From Alkaliphilus metalliredigens QYMF (lineage in GTDB: Bacteria > Bacillota > Clostridia > Peptostreptococcales > Natronincolaceae): a DNA stretch of 64,000 bases. Location of the stretch: the NCBI RefSeq assembly GCF_000016985.1, contig NC_009633.1:372001-436000 (forward strand), read 5' to 3'. Of this stretch, positions 40,749 to 48,613 are shown piece by piece. The notes beneath the pieces are model-generated. The model saw only the letters and a program-made list of their open reading frames with translations. It did not search any database and was not told the DNA's origin. Position numbers and translations under genes: made by a program. Numbering within the stretch: the stretch's first letter is position 1; every line of letters starts with the position of its first letter.

Positions 40749-40833
40749 GAGCCAGGGACTTAACTTGTTAACTTATTGTAAATCAAAGCACCTTTTATTA
40801 AACCAAAGGTGTCTGTCACGAACTTATTGATTG
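40749..40833. repeat. REP-like element pair, copy 2 (3' flank of transposase gene)
   Basis: GCCAGGGACTTAACTTGTTAACTTATT (split over 40751-40777) and AAGGTGTCTGTCACGAACTTATTG near 40806-40829, with a CACCTTTTATTAAACCAAAGGTG hairpin between them. Diverged from copy 1. Confidence 0.55.
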
Positions 40834-40895
40834 AGATGAGAGATACGGAGATAAAAGGGGAATAAGAAAAGAAACACTAGGCAGGGGGATGCACT

Positions 40896-41783
40896 ATGGA
40901 AAAAGCAATGGAAGATGTTATAGGAGTAAGTAAAAATCAAACCTTACTACTAATGAAAGGAATTATATTAGGTATGGGAGTCATCATTCCAGGGATCAGT
41001 GGGGGAACCATTATGATAGCATTTGGAATGTATGAGAAAATGCTGGATGACTTATTGAAGTTTCATATTAAACCGTATATAACTATGGGATTTGGGGCAC
41101 TGTTAGGCGTTTTTACCGGAAGCTTTGCATTTTCCTACCTATTTGAGTTTTATAGAAATCCTACCTCTGCTTTTATATTAGGTTGTCTTCTTATGTCAAT
41201 TCCCTTTATCCTTAAAAGAAGCAAAGGTTATACTAGAAAAGATGTAGCTCTATTTGTTATTGGTGGAATTTTAGCCTATGGTTTAATGGAGATGCCAACT
41301 CTTTTACAGGCAGGAGGCTTAACTGCTTTTCATATATTTATAGCTGGATTTATCTCTAGTAGCACTATGATGATTCCTGGAGTTTCTGGAAGTGCTGTGC
41401 TAATTATTCTAGGGATTTATGAAGAGATGCTCCTTGTGATTAATGGGTTTCAATTAATTAATTTATCCATTTTTGTAATGGGAGCTGCTTTAGGTGTATT
41501 TATTTTAGCTAAGTTATTGAAAACTCTTTTTTCAATCCATGGATCTCAAATTTTATTTTTCTTTTCAGGACTGATTCTAGGATCTTCTAGAATCCTTTTT
41601 CCTAGTGAACTTGAATTCTTATCCCTTATCACTTTTATTCTGGGGGTAGGGGTTGTATACAAATGGGGTAACTTTAAGTATAAAAAGAATAGTCCTTTCT
41701 TAGGACGAACATATAAATCTATTAAGAGTAATATAGAGACTTTATCTTATAAAATAGGACAAGTCATTAGAAGGAAGCAATAA
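40896..41783 (+). CDS. Polyprenyl-phosphate transporter, DUF368/PopT family
   Basis: 295-residue membrane protein with about eight helices. The DUF368 signatures are the two related re-entrant motifs IIPGISGGTIMIAFGMYEKML (about 31-51) and MIPGVSGSAVLIILGIYEEML (about 162-182), forming an inverted repeat as in PopT, which flips undecaprenyl phosphate back across the membrane for wall and polymer synthesis. GCAGGGGG precedes the ATG. It lies next to galU. Confidence 0.85.
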   Translation: MEKAMEDVIGVSKNQTLLLMKGIILGMGVIIPGISGGTIMIAFGMYEKMLDDLLKFHIKPYITMGFGALLGVFTGSFAFSYLFEFYRNPTSAFILGCLLMSIPFILKRSKGYTRKDVALFVIGGILAYGLMEMPTLLQAGGLTAFHIFIAGFISSSTMMIPGVSGSAVLIILGIYEEMLLVINGFQLINLSIFVMGAALGVFILAKLLKTLFSIHGSQILFFFSGLILGSSRILFPSELEFLSLITFILGVGVVYKWGNFKYKKNSPFLGRTYKSIKSNIETLSYKIGQVIRRKQ

Positions 41784-41898
41784 GGGTTGATTTATAATGT
41801 TAGTTGTTTATAAACCTTAGGAAATATGTATTTATCTTAGTTGAAGTTAATATTAAGAAATAATATCAGGTAAAGAACTATTGAAGGGGGATAATATA

Positions 41899-42822
41899 AT
41901 GAAAGTACGTAAGGCAGTCATACCAGCAGCGGGATTAGGAACACGATTTTTACCGGCAACAAAAGCACTACCTAAAGAAATGCTACCGATCGTAGACAAG
42001 CCTACATTACAATATATTATTGAAGAAGCTGTGGATTCAGGTATTGAAGAAATTCTAATTATAACAGGAAGAAATAAATCTTCCATAGAGAACCATTTTG
42101 ATAAATCTATCGAGCTTGAACTAGAACTAGAGAAAAAAGGTAAAGATGAATTACTAAAGCAGGTGAGAGCAATATCGGATATGGTGAATATCCATTACAT
42201 AAGACAAAAAGAGCCTAAGGGATTAGGTCATGCGATCCACTGTGCGAAAAGCTTTATCGGAAATGAACCCTTTGCAGTTATGCTGGGGGATGATATTGTT
42301 GAAAATGATAAACCTTGTTTGGAACAGATGATGGAGATGTATGACGAGTATAAGACCACGATCCTAGGGGTCCAAGAAGTACCTAAAGAGAGTGTAAACA
42401 AGTATGGAATCGTAGATGGAATGCATATTGAGGGTGGCATATACAAAGTAAAGGACTTAGTAGAAAAGCCATCTCCCCAGGAAGCCCCTTCTAATATTGC
42501 AATCCTAGGAAGATATATTATTAACCCAGAGATATTTGATATATTGGAAAATACCAAGCCTGGAAAGGGTGGAGAGATCCAATTAACCGATGCCCTAAAG
42601 GAACTAGCCCATAGGGAAGCCATGTATGCTTATGTTTTTGAAGGAAGAAGGCATGATGTGGGAGACAAGCAGGGGTTCTTAGAAGCAACTGTGGAGTTTG
42701 CTCTGAAACGTGAAGATCTAAGGGAAGGTTTTTTAAACTACCTGGAGGATGTTGTAAAGAAGGAAAGAGAGAGTAAGGCATTAGAGGAAGTTGCCGTAAC
42801 AACCGAACAAAAGAGCAGTTAA
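41899..42822 (+). CDS. galU: UTP-glucose-1-phosphate uridylyltransferase
   Basis: 307 residues from ATG 41899 (GAAGGGGG site; the frame opens at 41881). Makes UDP-glucose for polysaccharide, teichoic acid or glycolipid synthesis. Nucleotide-binding signature AAGLGTRFLPATKALPKEMLPIVDKPTLQYI, VMLGDDIV and VEKPSPQEAPSN are intact. A terminator follows. Confidence 0.95.
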   Translation: MKVRKAVIPAAGLGTRFLPATKALPKEMLPIVDKPTLQYIIEEAVDSGIEEILIITGRNKSSIENHFDKSIELELELEKKGKDELLKQVRAISDMVNIHYIRQKEPKGLGHAIHCAKSFIGNEPFAVMLGDDIVENDKPCLEQMMEMYDEYKTTILGVQEVPKESVNKYGIVDGMHIEGGIYKVKDLVEKPSPQEAPSNIAILGRYIINPEIFDILENTKPGKGGEIQLTDALKELAHREAMYAYVFEGRRHDVGDKQGFLEATVEFALKREDLREGFLNYLEDVVKKERESKALEEVAVTTEQKSS

Positions 42823-42829
42823 AAATCAT

Positions 42830-42861
42830 AAAACTTCGGTGTTGAACTGCTGGAGTTTTTT
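42830..42861 (+). terminator. Terminator of galU
   Basis: AAAACTTCGG (42830-42839) pairs with CTGGAGTTTT (42850-42859) with one mismatch and a wobble, followed by further T. Confidence 0.65.
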
Positions 42862-42926
42862 AAAAGATAGTGTATTGAATTATAGTCAACTACTGAGTTC
42901 TAGATATAGATGAAAGGAAAGTTTGT

Positions 42927-43154
42927 ATGACAATTTAAAAGGTAAAAGCAGCTGTTTATCTTCATCCAGATGGTCCTATAATACCGAATTGGGTGAAATG
43001 GAACTATCACCTTATCACTCAAGATAAGTCAGGGAATAAACCCGTCATCAAAGGCGGGAAGGAGTGTGTTCTCTTAGGAAGAACCATTCTTAAAAGTACC
43101 ATGGACGAGAAGGCAGGCTTTAAAAGCTATTTGTTTGAAATACGAGTAAAATAA
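42927..43154 (+). pseudogene. Small gene broken by a stop at codon 4
   Basis: ATG 42927 has a GAAAGGAAAG site, but the fourth codon is TAA (42936-42938). After it the same frame is open for 71 codons (KVKAAVYLHPDGPIIPNWV, then WNYHLITQDKSG and GKECVLLGRTILKSTMDEK). The Lys/hydrophobic pattern and codon use look protein-coding, so this is read as a nonsense-inactivated small gene. I do not recognise the family. A GCCCC/GGGGC hairpin (43158-43173) follows. Confidence 0.5.
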
Positions 43155-43536
43155 AAAGCCCCATTTAAGGGGCCTAAACTACTCAAGTAAAAAATCTAAG
43201 ATGTAAGATGTTTTGGAAACCAGCGGTGCCTGACACCAACTTGTCAACTTATTCAAAAAAACCGGGTGCCTGAAACCAACTGACCATGCTCTTAAAATAT
43301 ACTTCAAAATAAAAGATAAAGATTTAAATAAACTCATGAAATATGCAGAATTGCTGAGAGTTTAAAATATCCTAATGCTATATTTACACGTCTTGATGTA
43401 GAAAGACTGACGGGAAATTAAGTAAATATGCTTTGAAAAAGGAAAAAGTGTAGAAGTACCATTAAGAATGGCGCAGTATATTACGTTGAATTTTAAGTAA
43501 AATAAGGGTATAATATTATTAAAGGAGTTGATTATT
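43155..43536. other. 382-bp spacer with two tandem REP-like repeats
   Basis: REP-like units at 43224-43255 (GGTGCCTGACACCAACTTGT, AACTTATT) and 43263-43284 (GGGTGCCTGAAACCAACTGA). The remainder is AT-rich with no credible gene. Confidence 0.6.
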
Positions 43537-43785
43537 ATGCCTAATATAAAGCCAGTTTCAGATTTAAGAAATTATAATGAAGTTTTAAAAGATATTGCAA
43601 TTGGCTCCCCGGTGTTTTTGACAAAGAATGGTAGAGGAAAATTTGCAATCGTAGATATTGAAGAGTACGAAAAAAATCAAGCTACTATAAAATTGTTATC
43701 AAAACTTATGGAAGCGGAAAACCGAATTAAAACTGATGATGATTGGATGACAGAAGATCAGGTGAAAGAAAAGCTGGGGATTTGA
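43537..43785 (+). CDS. Phd/YefM family antitoxin
   Basis: 82 residues from ATG 43537 (AAAGGAG site; the frame opens at a TTG 9 bp earlier). N-terminal Phd fold (IKPVSDLRNYNEVLKDIA, PVFLTKNGRGKFAIVDIEEYEK), which binds the operator, and a C-terminal acidic tail (DDWMTEDQVKEKLGI) that wraps the toxin. The next gene, 4 bp on, encodes a ParE/RelE toxin. Confidence 0.88.
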   Translation: MPNIKPVSDLRNYNEVLKDIAIGSPVFLTKNGRGKFAIVDIEEYEKNQATIKLLSKLMEAENRIKTDDDWMTEDQVKEKLGI

Positions 43786-43789
43786 TTCA

Positions 43790-44116
43790 ATGCATAAACT
43801 CAGAATAAACCCCATGGCAACTGAAGATTTAATCGAGATTAGAGATTATATAATGAAAGAATTGGAAAATCCTACGGCTGCAGTTAATGTGGTAAGAAAG
43901 ATTATCGAGAGTTATGAGCAATTGAAAGAATTTCCGATGTTGGGAGTAGATTTATCAACGAAGGTAAATGTGCAAACGGATTTTAGATATTTAGTATCGG
44001 GAAGTTATATTGTATTTTATCAAGCAGATAATGAATCGGTATCCATCTATCGCATTTTATATGCTAGAAGAGATTATCTTAAAATTCTATTTCCCAATGA
44101 AGTTGATATAGATTGA
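43790..44116 (+). CDS. ParE/RelE family toxin
   Basis: 108 residues. RelE/ParE fold: LRINPMATEDLIEIRDYIMKEL, QLKEFPMLG, FRYLVSGSYIVFYQADNESVSIYRILYARRDYLKILF. The conserved Arg-x-x-Tyr near the end (YARRDY) supports ParE-like rather than mRNase RelE, but the target (gyrase or ribosome-bound mRNA) cannot be assigned. Forms a type II toxin-antitoxin pair with the upstream gene. Confidence 0.85.
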   Translation: MHKLRINPMATEDLIEIRDYIMKELENPTAAVNVVRKIIESYEQLKEFPMLGVDLSTKVNVQTDFRYLVSGSYIVFYQADNESVSIYRILYARRDYLKILFPNEVDID

Positions 44117-44586
44117 AACCAAGGGTGCCAGGAACTTAACTTATGGTCGCTTTAATACGTCCTAAGAAGCCCCCGCCTCTAAGTATTAGCGTAGGTGGTG
44201 GGAAATTGTTACAAAAACTTTTTAAAACAATATCAGAGGAGATATCAGTATGATGTCTGGAGTAAATAGCAAAATCCTTGATGAATAAGATAAACCATGA
44301 ACGGTACCAGATTATGGAAGATAAGTATCGGAAGGAGTGATTAGTCCATATGGAGTCAGGAGAAATTGAAAGACCATGATTAGCAGTGAGTAGTGCTGCT
44401 GGTCATGGTCTTTCTTTTGTAACAGAAAACCCATGGTGCCAGACACCAACTTATCTTAACTTATTTCTGCTAAAGCTTGCCAAAGTGATTTAGAGCCTGA
44501 AAAGGCCATATTCTCCATATAGGAAAGTTTATCTGCGTATTCGAATTGTTATATACATAAAATAATGATAAAATAATGCACATAGA
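44117..44586. other. 470-bp decayed spacer with REP-like repeats and a terminator-like hairpin
   Basis: REP-like units at 44122-44144 (GGGTGCCAGGAACTTAACTTA) and 44434-44466 (GGTGCCAGACACCAACTTAT). Between them an 11-12-bp stem GAAAGACCATGA (44368-44379) with TCATGGTCTTTC (44403-44414), plus AGCAG/CTGCT, ends in TTTT and works as a terminator shape. Only tiny frames remain, so the protein gene it served seems lost. Confidence 0.55.
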
Positions 44587-44848
44587 TTGAATAATAGGCA
44601 CGTGAGAAAGTTAAAAGCGTTTGATTATAGGGAAATTAATAGTGAATTAATGGTCCCAGAGATAATGAATCTAGTTTCTAAGATTCATGAATATAAAGGG
44701 AAACAAGAACTATTCATGAAGGTAAAATCAGATATATTGGAAGCTATGTTGGAAGTTGGAAAAATCCAAAGTACTGGAGCTTCCAATTATATAATTCATC
44801 CATTAAGACAGACAACTTACATCAATAAGTTTGAAGGAGCTCAGTCAA
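44587..44848 (+). pseudogene. Remnant of a Fic-family protein N-terminus
   Basis: The segment LVSKIHEYKGKQELFMKVK followed by SDILEAMLEVGKIQSTGASN matches the conserved N-terminal helices of Fic/DOC AMP-transferase-like proteins (usually ...YKGKQ..., ...IQSxxASNxIEG). The frame then diverges and no Fic catalytic HPFxxGNGR follows; it runs into the start of the next gene. Truncated, presumably inactive. Confidence 0.6.
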
Positions 44849-45502
44849 ATGAAAAAAAGAACATTAATAATTACTGTATCTATCATAATACTTTTATTAG
44901 CCACAGGCATGGTGGGTTATCGCTATTTTCTAGGTCCAAATGAAAAACTGAGAGCCGAAATAAGCCAAGAATTTGAGATAGGTTTTTTTGATTTTTCTGA
45001 TTTAAATTTAGATGAGAAACTTGTAAACGAGGCCCAGGCAGTTGGTGGTGAAACTGATGCTAGTCAAACTGACAAAGAGAAGGATGTCGTAGAGAATTCC
45101 AAAGAAAATGAAGATTCATATGTAGATATGATTGAGAAAAAAGTAGTTACTATCACGGAAGAAAATATAGCTAATAAATATACGCCAAGATTTCAACGGC
45201 TACAGGATCAGGTCGTAGACAGAATAGATGGGTTAATGGAAATAGGGTATAAGGAATATCAGGAGAAGCGAGGAACTAAGGACTTTAGCAGAACAAGCTT
45301 TGCTAGGAAGTACATGCAAGCCGCTACTATGCTTGAAGACTCTGTAGATAGTAGCTTTAATGAGCTTTTAATAGAGATGGAGAGGGAGCTTAAGGCGAAT
45401 GAATTACCCTTGGGCTTATTAAAGGAAGCAAAGACCACTTATGATAATGCTAAAAAGGCAAAGCGATCAGAGCTGTATAAAATGTATGAAAAGTTTTTAT
45501 AA
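44849..45502 (+). CDS. Membrane-anchored extracytoplasmic protein of unknown function
   Basis: 217 residues from ATG 44849 (GAAGGAG site; frame opens at 44831). N-terminal signal anchor (about 5-24), an acidic low-complexity stretch (about 66-90: ETDASQTDKEKDVVENSKENED), then a helical charged domain (about 100-217). No known family recognised. A second, internally deleted copy of its 3' half lies 110 bp downstream. Confidence 0.6.
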   Translation: MKKRTLIITVSIIILLLATGMVGYRYFLGPNEKLRAEISQEFEIGFFDFSDLNLDEKLVNEAQAVGGETDASQTDKEKDVVENSKENEDSYVDMIEKKVVTITEENIANKYTPRFQRLQDQVVDRIDGLMEIGYKEYQEKRGTKDFSRTSFARKYMQAATMLEDSVDSSFNELLIEMERELKANELPLGLLKEAKTTYDNAKKAKRSELYKMYEKFL

Positions 45503-45530
45503 ACCAACGAATAAAACTAGGAAAAAGGCA

Positions 45531-45565
45531 ACGGTGTCAAGCGCTTAATAAATTAACTTATTTCA
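45531..45565. repeat. REP-like element, last copy
   Basis: CGGTGTCAAGCGCTTAATAA, then AACTTATTT; diverged member of the family described at 39785. A CACCTTTTGG/CCAGGAGGTG hairpin follows at 45573-45604. Confidence 0.5.
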
Positions 45566-45613
45566 ATTAACAACACCTTTTGGTAAAATGAAACCAGGAG
45601 GTGCTTTTTATTG

Positions 45614-45757
45614 GGAAGAAAATATAGCTAATAAATATACTCCAAGATTTCAACGGTTACAGGATCAAGTAGTAGACAGAATAGATGAGTTAATGGAAAT
45701 AGAGCTTAAGGCGAATGAATTACCCTTGGCCTCATTAAAGGAAGCAAAGACCACTTA
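45614..45757 (+). pseudogene. Duplicated, internally deleted fragment of the 44849 gene
   Basis: 45614-45702 matches 45157-45245 and 45703-45757 matches 45387-45441. Relative to the source, 141 bp (47 codons) are missing, with AG at the join. A TAA stop ends the frame just after the homologous part. No start codon is kept. The AGGAGG just upstream at 45596 is fortuitous or a relic. Confidence 0.8.
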
Positions 45758-45815
45758 ATCAATAGAGTTGTTTGAGTCATTATACAAAAGAGAATGTTTT
45801 TTGGGAGGCAATGCC

Positions 45816-46511
45816 GTGAGTATGGAACAAAAGACGGATAAAGTATATCAACAGGTAATTGACTATATAAGTTGTCTAATTAAAGAGGGCATATTGAAAA
45901 AAGGGGATAAGATTCCTACGGAAAGGGATTTATCAGTTAGGTTTGGTGTGAGTCGGAATTCAATAAGAGAAGCTTTGAAAATTCTAGAAGTCATTGGACT
46001 TGTTGTTAGAAGACAAGGAGACGGTACATTTATTAAAGAACAATTTGATGATTGTCTTACGGAGCCCTTGTCCATGGTATTTATGTTAGAAGAAATAGGG
46101 ATAGATGATATATTTCAATTTAGAAATATGATAGAGGTTCAGACTGTTGTATTGGCTGCTTCGAGAATAACAGATGCAGAAATTCAACAGCTTGAGATGA
46201 CTTATCAGAATATGATCCGAGAAACTGATGATGTGAATAAGGCTAAATACGACATCGAATTTCATCATATTATTGCAAAGGCCTCAAGGAACGTATTAAT
46301 TCTTAATAGCTACAATGTCATGTCAAGTTTGATGGGTGCATTTATCAATAATATCAGAATAAAGGTGTTGGAAGGGGGTGGCACTGAGGAAGTGGTGTCA
46401 GCAATTCATAAAAAGATATTGGAAGCCTTGAAAAGTAGGGATCCTCAACTTGCTGAAGTGGCAATCAAAGAACACATGGAAGTGATTAATTCTATGTTCA
46501 AGCAGGTCTAG
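45816..46511 (+). CDS. GntR/FadR-subfamily regulator of the etf (lactate-type) operon
   Basis: 231 residues from GTG 45816, 7 bp after GGGAGG; ATG 45822 is also possible, and the frame opens at 45768. Winged-helix GntR domain (about 5-72: IKEGILKKGDKIPTERDLSVRFGVSRNSIREALKIL) and a C-terminal FCD ligand domain with helices bearing likely metal ligands (FRNMIEVQ, EFHHIIAKAS, HMEVI). FCD regulators such as LldR/LctA control lactate use and bind TGGTnnnACCA. Two such sites lie before the etfB start. Confidence 0.88.
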   Translation: MSMEQKTDKVYQQVIDYISCLIKEGILKKGDKIPTERDLSVRFGVSRNSIREALKILEVIGLVVRRQGDGTFIKEQFDDCLTEPLSMVFMLEEIGIDDIFQFRNMIEVQTVVLAASRITDAEIQQLEMTYQNMIRETDDVNKAKYDIEFHHIIAKASRNVLILNSYNVMSSLMGAFINNIRIKVLEGGGTEEVVSAIHKKILEALKSRDPQLAEVAIKEHMEVINSMFKQV

Positions 46512-46554
46512 TAAAGAGTGGTTTATGAATAACCAAGAGGATAGGTTAATTATT

Positions 46555-46596
46555 TAACAATGAGTGGCTGTATTTAGCCCTCTTTGTTATTTTTTT
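46555..46596 (+). terminator. Terminator of the GntR gene
   Basis: AACAATGAGTGGCT and AGCCCTCTTTGTT pair with small interruptions, followed by seven T. Confidence 0.7.
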
Positions 46597-46690
46597 GCAA
46601 AAATAAATTGACGGAATAATCAAAATGATTGAAAATTCAATATTGTTTCTAAAAAGCAATATAAATTAGTTTGTTAAGTTATTATTAAAT

Positions 46691-46762
46691 TGGTAGGACC
46701 ATTTACAAAGGCAATCCTGTATGGTAAGATAGACGTTATATTCACGAGAAATGGTAGGACCA
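46691..46762. promoter_or_regulatory. Promoter with two FCD-type GntR operators before etfB
   Basis: Operator 1 TGGTAGGACCA (46691-46701) touches a -35 TTTACA (46702-46707); a 17-bp spacer leads to TAAGAT (46725-46730). Operator 2 TGGTAGGACCA (46752-46762) lies in the leader. Identical sites 61 bp apart suggest looping or cooperative repression by the adjacent regulator. Confidence 0.75.
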
Positions 46763-46826
46763 ATTGAAAAATGATGTATGATAAAAAGATGAAATGGGTT
46801 TCATTTTATAAAGGGGGGAAGCGTTT

Positions 46827-46943
46827 ATGAAAATAATTGTTTTAGTAAAACAAGTACCTGATATGGAACGTGTAAAATTTGATAGAGAAAAGGGCGTAAT
46901 CGACAGAAGCTCAGCCGGTACGGAAATCAATGTAGATTTGTAA
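46827..46943 (+). pseudogene. etfB: etfB (electron-transfer flavoprotein beta), cut by prophage insertion
   Basis: Only the first 35 codons remain: MKIIVLVKQVPDMERVKFD, then REKGVIDRSSAGTEIN, which is the conserved EtfB/LctB start. After GTEIN the frame reads V-D-L-stop, which is not EtfB. AAGGGGGGAAG precedes the ATG and a regulated promoter lies upstream. The rest of etfB, and probably etfA and a lactate dehydrogenase, should lie beyond the prophage right end outside the window. Confidence 0.88.
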
Positions 46944-47155
46944 GATAACCTGCATAAGACACAGGGTAAAATTAGAACCGGGATAGGTCGAGTTAAGTCA
47001 CGACAAACCCAGTTATCATGGGAAGCCTAGGGGGAAGTCGGTGTGGAGTGGGATAGGCCTGCGGGATAATTGCAAATTAAAATGCAAATTAAATTTAAAA
47101 TCAAACGTAAAAGCACTTAAACCTTTGTAATATAAGGGTTTAAGTGCTTTTTTAC
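46944..47155 (+). ncRNA. Candidate structured RNA with terminal hairpin, family not recognised
   Basis: Segment with local stems CCCAGTTATCATGGG, GCCTA...TAGGC and GTCG...CGAC, followed by AAAAGCACTTAAACC (47109-47123) pairing with GGGTTTAAGTGCTTTT (near 47138-47153) and a T run. Composition differs sharply from the AT-rich flanks. Could be a phage-encoded sRNA or a relic of another element. Confidence 0.35.
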
Positions 47156-47541
47156 GTTTTTTGAATTTTAATAAGCAATGGGACATTTTTGAAAAACTCA
47201 AAAACCGTTAGTCGAAACGTTAGTGAACGTTACAATTAACAAAATAAAATTCAAGAATTGAGTAAAATCAACCGTTACTAGAGTTTCATCATAAAAAAAC
47301 AAAGTTGGTTTTTAACCATAATATGTAAAAAATACACTGCAAATTGCCAAAAAGCAATTGAACAAAATCGAGTCTTTTGATAAAACCTGTTCAATTGAAG
47401 TTTTTGCAATAGGTAGAAGGCTACAATACGATAAAAATAAGACAAAAAGCAATTGAACAAAAAAACAGTGTATTTTGTATGAAAACTCCAACAAATGGGA
47501 CAAAAAATAACGTTAGAAAACTCTAACAAAAGACATAAAAA
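46944..47541. other. Prophage left-end region: RNA-like structured segment, terminator and repeated protein-binding motifs
   Basis: No gene in 598 bp. 46944-47060 is GC-richer and foldable (CCCA/TGGG, GCCTA/TAGGC, GTCG/CGAC). A terminator-like hairpin follows at 47109-47155. From 47168 on there are repeated motifs: CAAAAAGCAATTGAACAAAA at 47348-47367 and 47443-47462, an inverted relative at 47388-47407, AATGGGACA at 47177 and 47494, and CGTTAG/C at 47206, 47218, 47228, 47273 and 47511. These are candidate transposase or repressor sites. Confidence 0.6.
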
Positions 47542-48306
47542 TTAAGCCATCTTTTTTTCACTGGCTGCTGCTTGTTCATCGTTTCTGTTGTCTCCATTCG
47601 TGGATCTGGATGAGCGTCCCTTTTTGTTACCTTTTTCATGCTTGAATGTAATCATATGTGCAATTTCTTCCTGGTCACTCCTGGATAATTCCCTGAAAAA
47701 GTGAAGTGTATCTTGCTCAAATTGAGTCAAGGAATGCCCGAAGTCTGCGTTTTCGGATTTGTATTCCTTATCTATTACTTCTTCTGGATCGAGCAAGAAA
47801 AGTGGAAGCACCGAAAGTTCCTTGCATATCCGGTGGATCACATAGGAAGGGATAACCTTTTTTCCTGACTCATAATCCTTTAAAGCCTGTGGTTTAATAT
47901 TTATAGCTGCTGCCAGCTGCTCAACATCCATCTTGGCATCTTCTCTAACGTGAGTAATATTTTTTCCTATTTCAATGTTATAACGAACGATGTCTTCCAC
48001 TTGATGGAAGTAAGAAGCTTCTGACTCTGCTACTAGATCCTGTTCTATTACCGGTTCTTGAAAAATAAAATTAGCTGCTTTTTCAGGACCTTTGCCCTTG
48101 CCTGTTAGCAACCAATCAATTGAAACTTTGAGAACATCAGATAACTTAACGAGAATTTCGGCATTTGGCACTCTATTGCCATTTATGTAGTTACTCATAG
48201 CGTTTTTAGATATTCCAGATGATCTGCATACATCAACAGCTTTAATTCCAAGCACTTCAAGTGATTTTTCTATTCTTTTCCCTACTGTAGAAAAGTTCTC
48301 AATCAT
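47542..48306 (-). CDS. Prophage c-type repressor with two helix-turn-helix domains
   Basis: 254 residues, the only long leftward gene of the prophage. Two XRE-type HTH domains: residues about 8-65 (RIEKSLEVLGIKAVDVCRSSGISKNAMSNYINGNR) and about 112-168 (IGKNITHVREDAKMDVEQLAAAINIKPQALKDYESGK). The C-terminal region (about 185-254) is helical and charged, without a LexA-like protease motif. Divergent from the early lytic genes, it should keep the prophage silent by binding between them, as Mu c does. CAAACTCCCCCTT downstream of the start on the plus strand gives a GGGGGAG site. Confidence 0.82.
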   Translation of the reverse strand: MIENFSTVGKRIEKSLEVLGIKAVDVCRSSGISKNAMSNYINGNRVPNAEILVKLSDVLKVSIDWLLTGKGKGPEKAANFIFQEPVIEQDLVAESEASYFHQVEDIVRYNIEIGKNITHVREDAKMDVEQLAAAINIKPQALKDYESGKKVIPSYVIHRICKELSVLPLFLLDPEEVIDKEYKSENADFGHSLTQFEQDTLHFFRELSRSDQEEIAHMITFKHEKGNKKGRSSRSTNGDNRNDEQAAASEKKMA

Positions 48307-48613
48307 TACAAACTCCCCCTTAATGTTCTCCTTATTTGTATTAATGTGTTTCTATGTTGAAATAATGAGAATTAATTATTGACTTAGTTCTCATTTGTGG
48401 TATAATTTAATTATGTTAGAACTTTCCTACAAACATTTTACCATATTTAAGAAGTATTAACCAAACATATGTATTGTGTACATCCTTTCACGGGTTTTTA
48501 TCTTAAAGACCTGTATAGAGCTGCAAGGCACACCCTGCATGGTGCCGGAGAAAGAAGGATTTAATGTAGATAAGTATATTTCTTTGAAAATTCAACGTTG
48601 AGAGGAGGTGAAA
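48307..48613 (+). promoter_or_regulatory. Prophage early control region
   Basis: Rightward promoter TTGACT (48379-48384), 16 bp, TATAAT (48401-48406). It is straddled by inverted repeats AATGAGAA (48364-48371) and TTCTCATT (48388-48395), a likely repressor operator. A leader of about 200 nt follows, with a small GGCAC/GTGCC hairpin near 48528. No gene within. Confidence 0.65.

Noticed and set aside
46931-47060. Group I intron or IStron interrupting etfB
   Set aside because: I could not find a convincing P1 pairing with the etfB exon, a downstream continuation of etfB, or intron core motifs; kept only as an unidentified RNA candidate.
47278-47529. Overlapping 63- and 83-codon leftward frames at the prophage left end
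   Set aside because: Low-complexity products across repeated binding-site-like motifs, no ribosome site; more likely non-coding control DNA.
46944-47541. CRISPR-like array from repeated motifs
   Set aside because: Repeats are irregularly spaced, of different orientation and lack spacers or cas genes.
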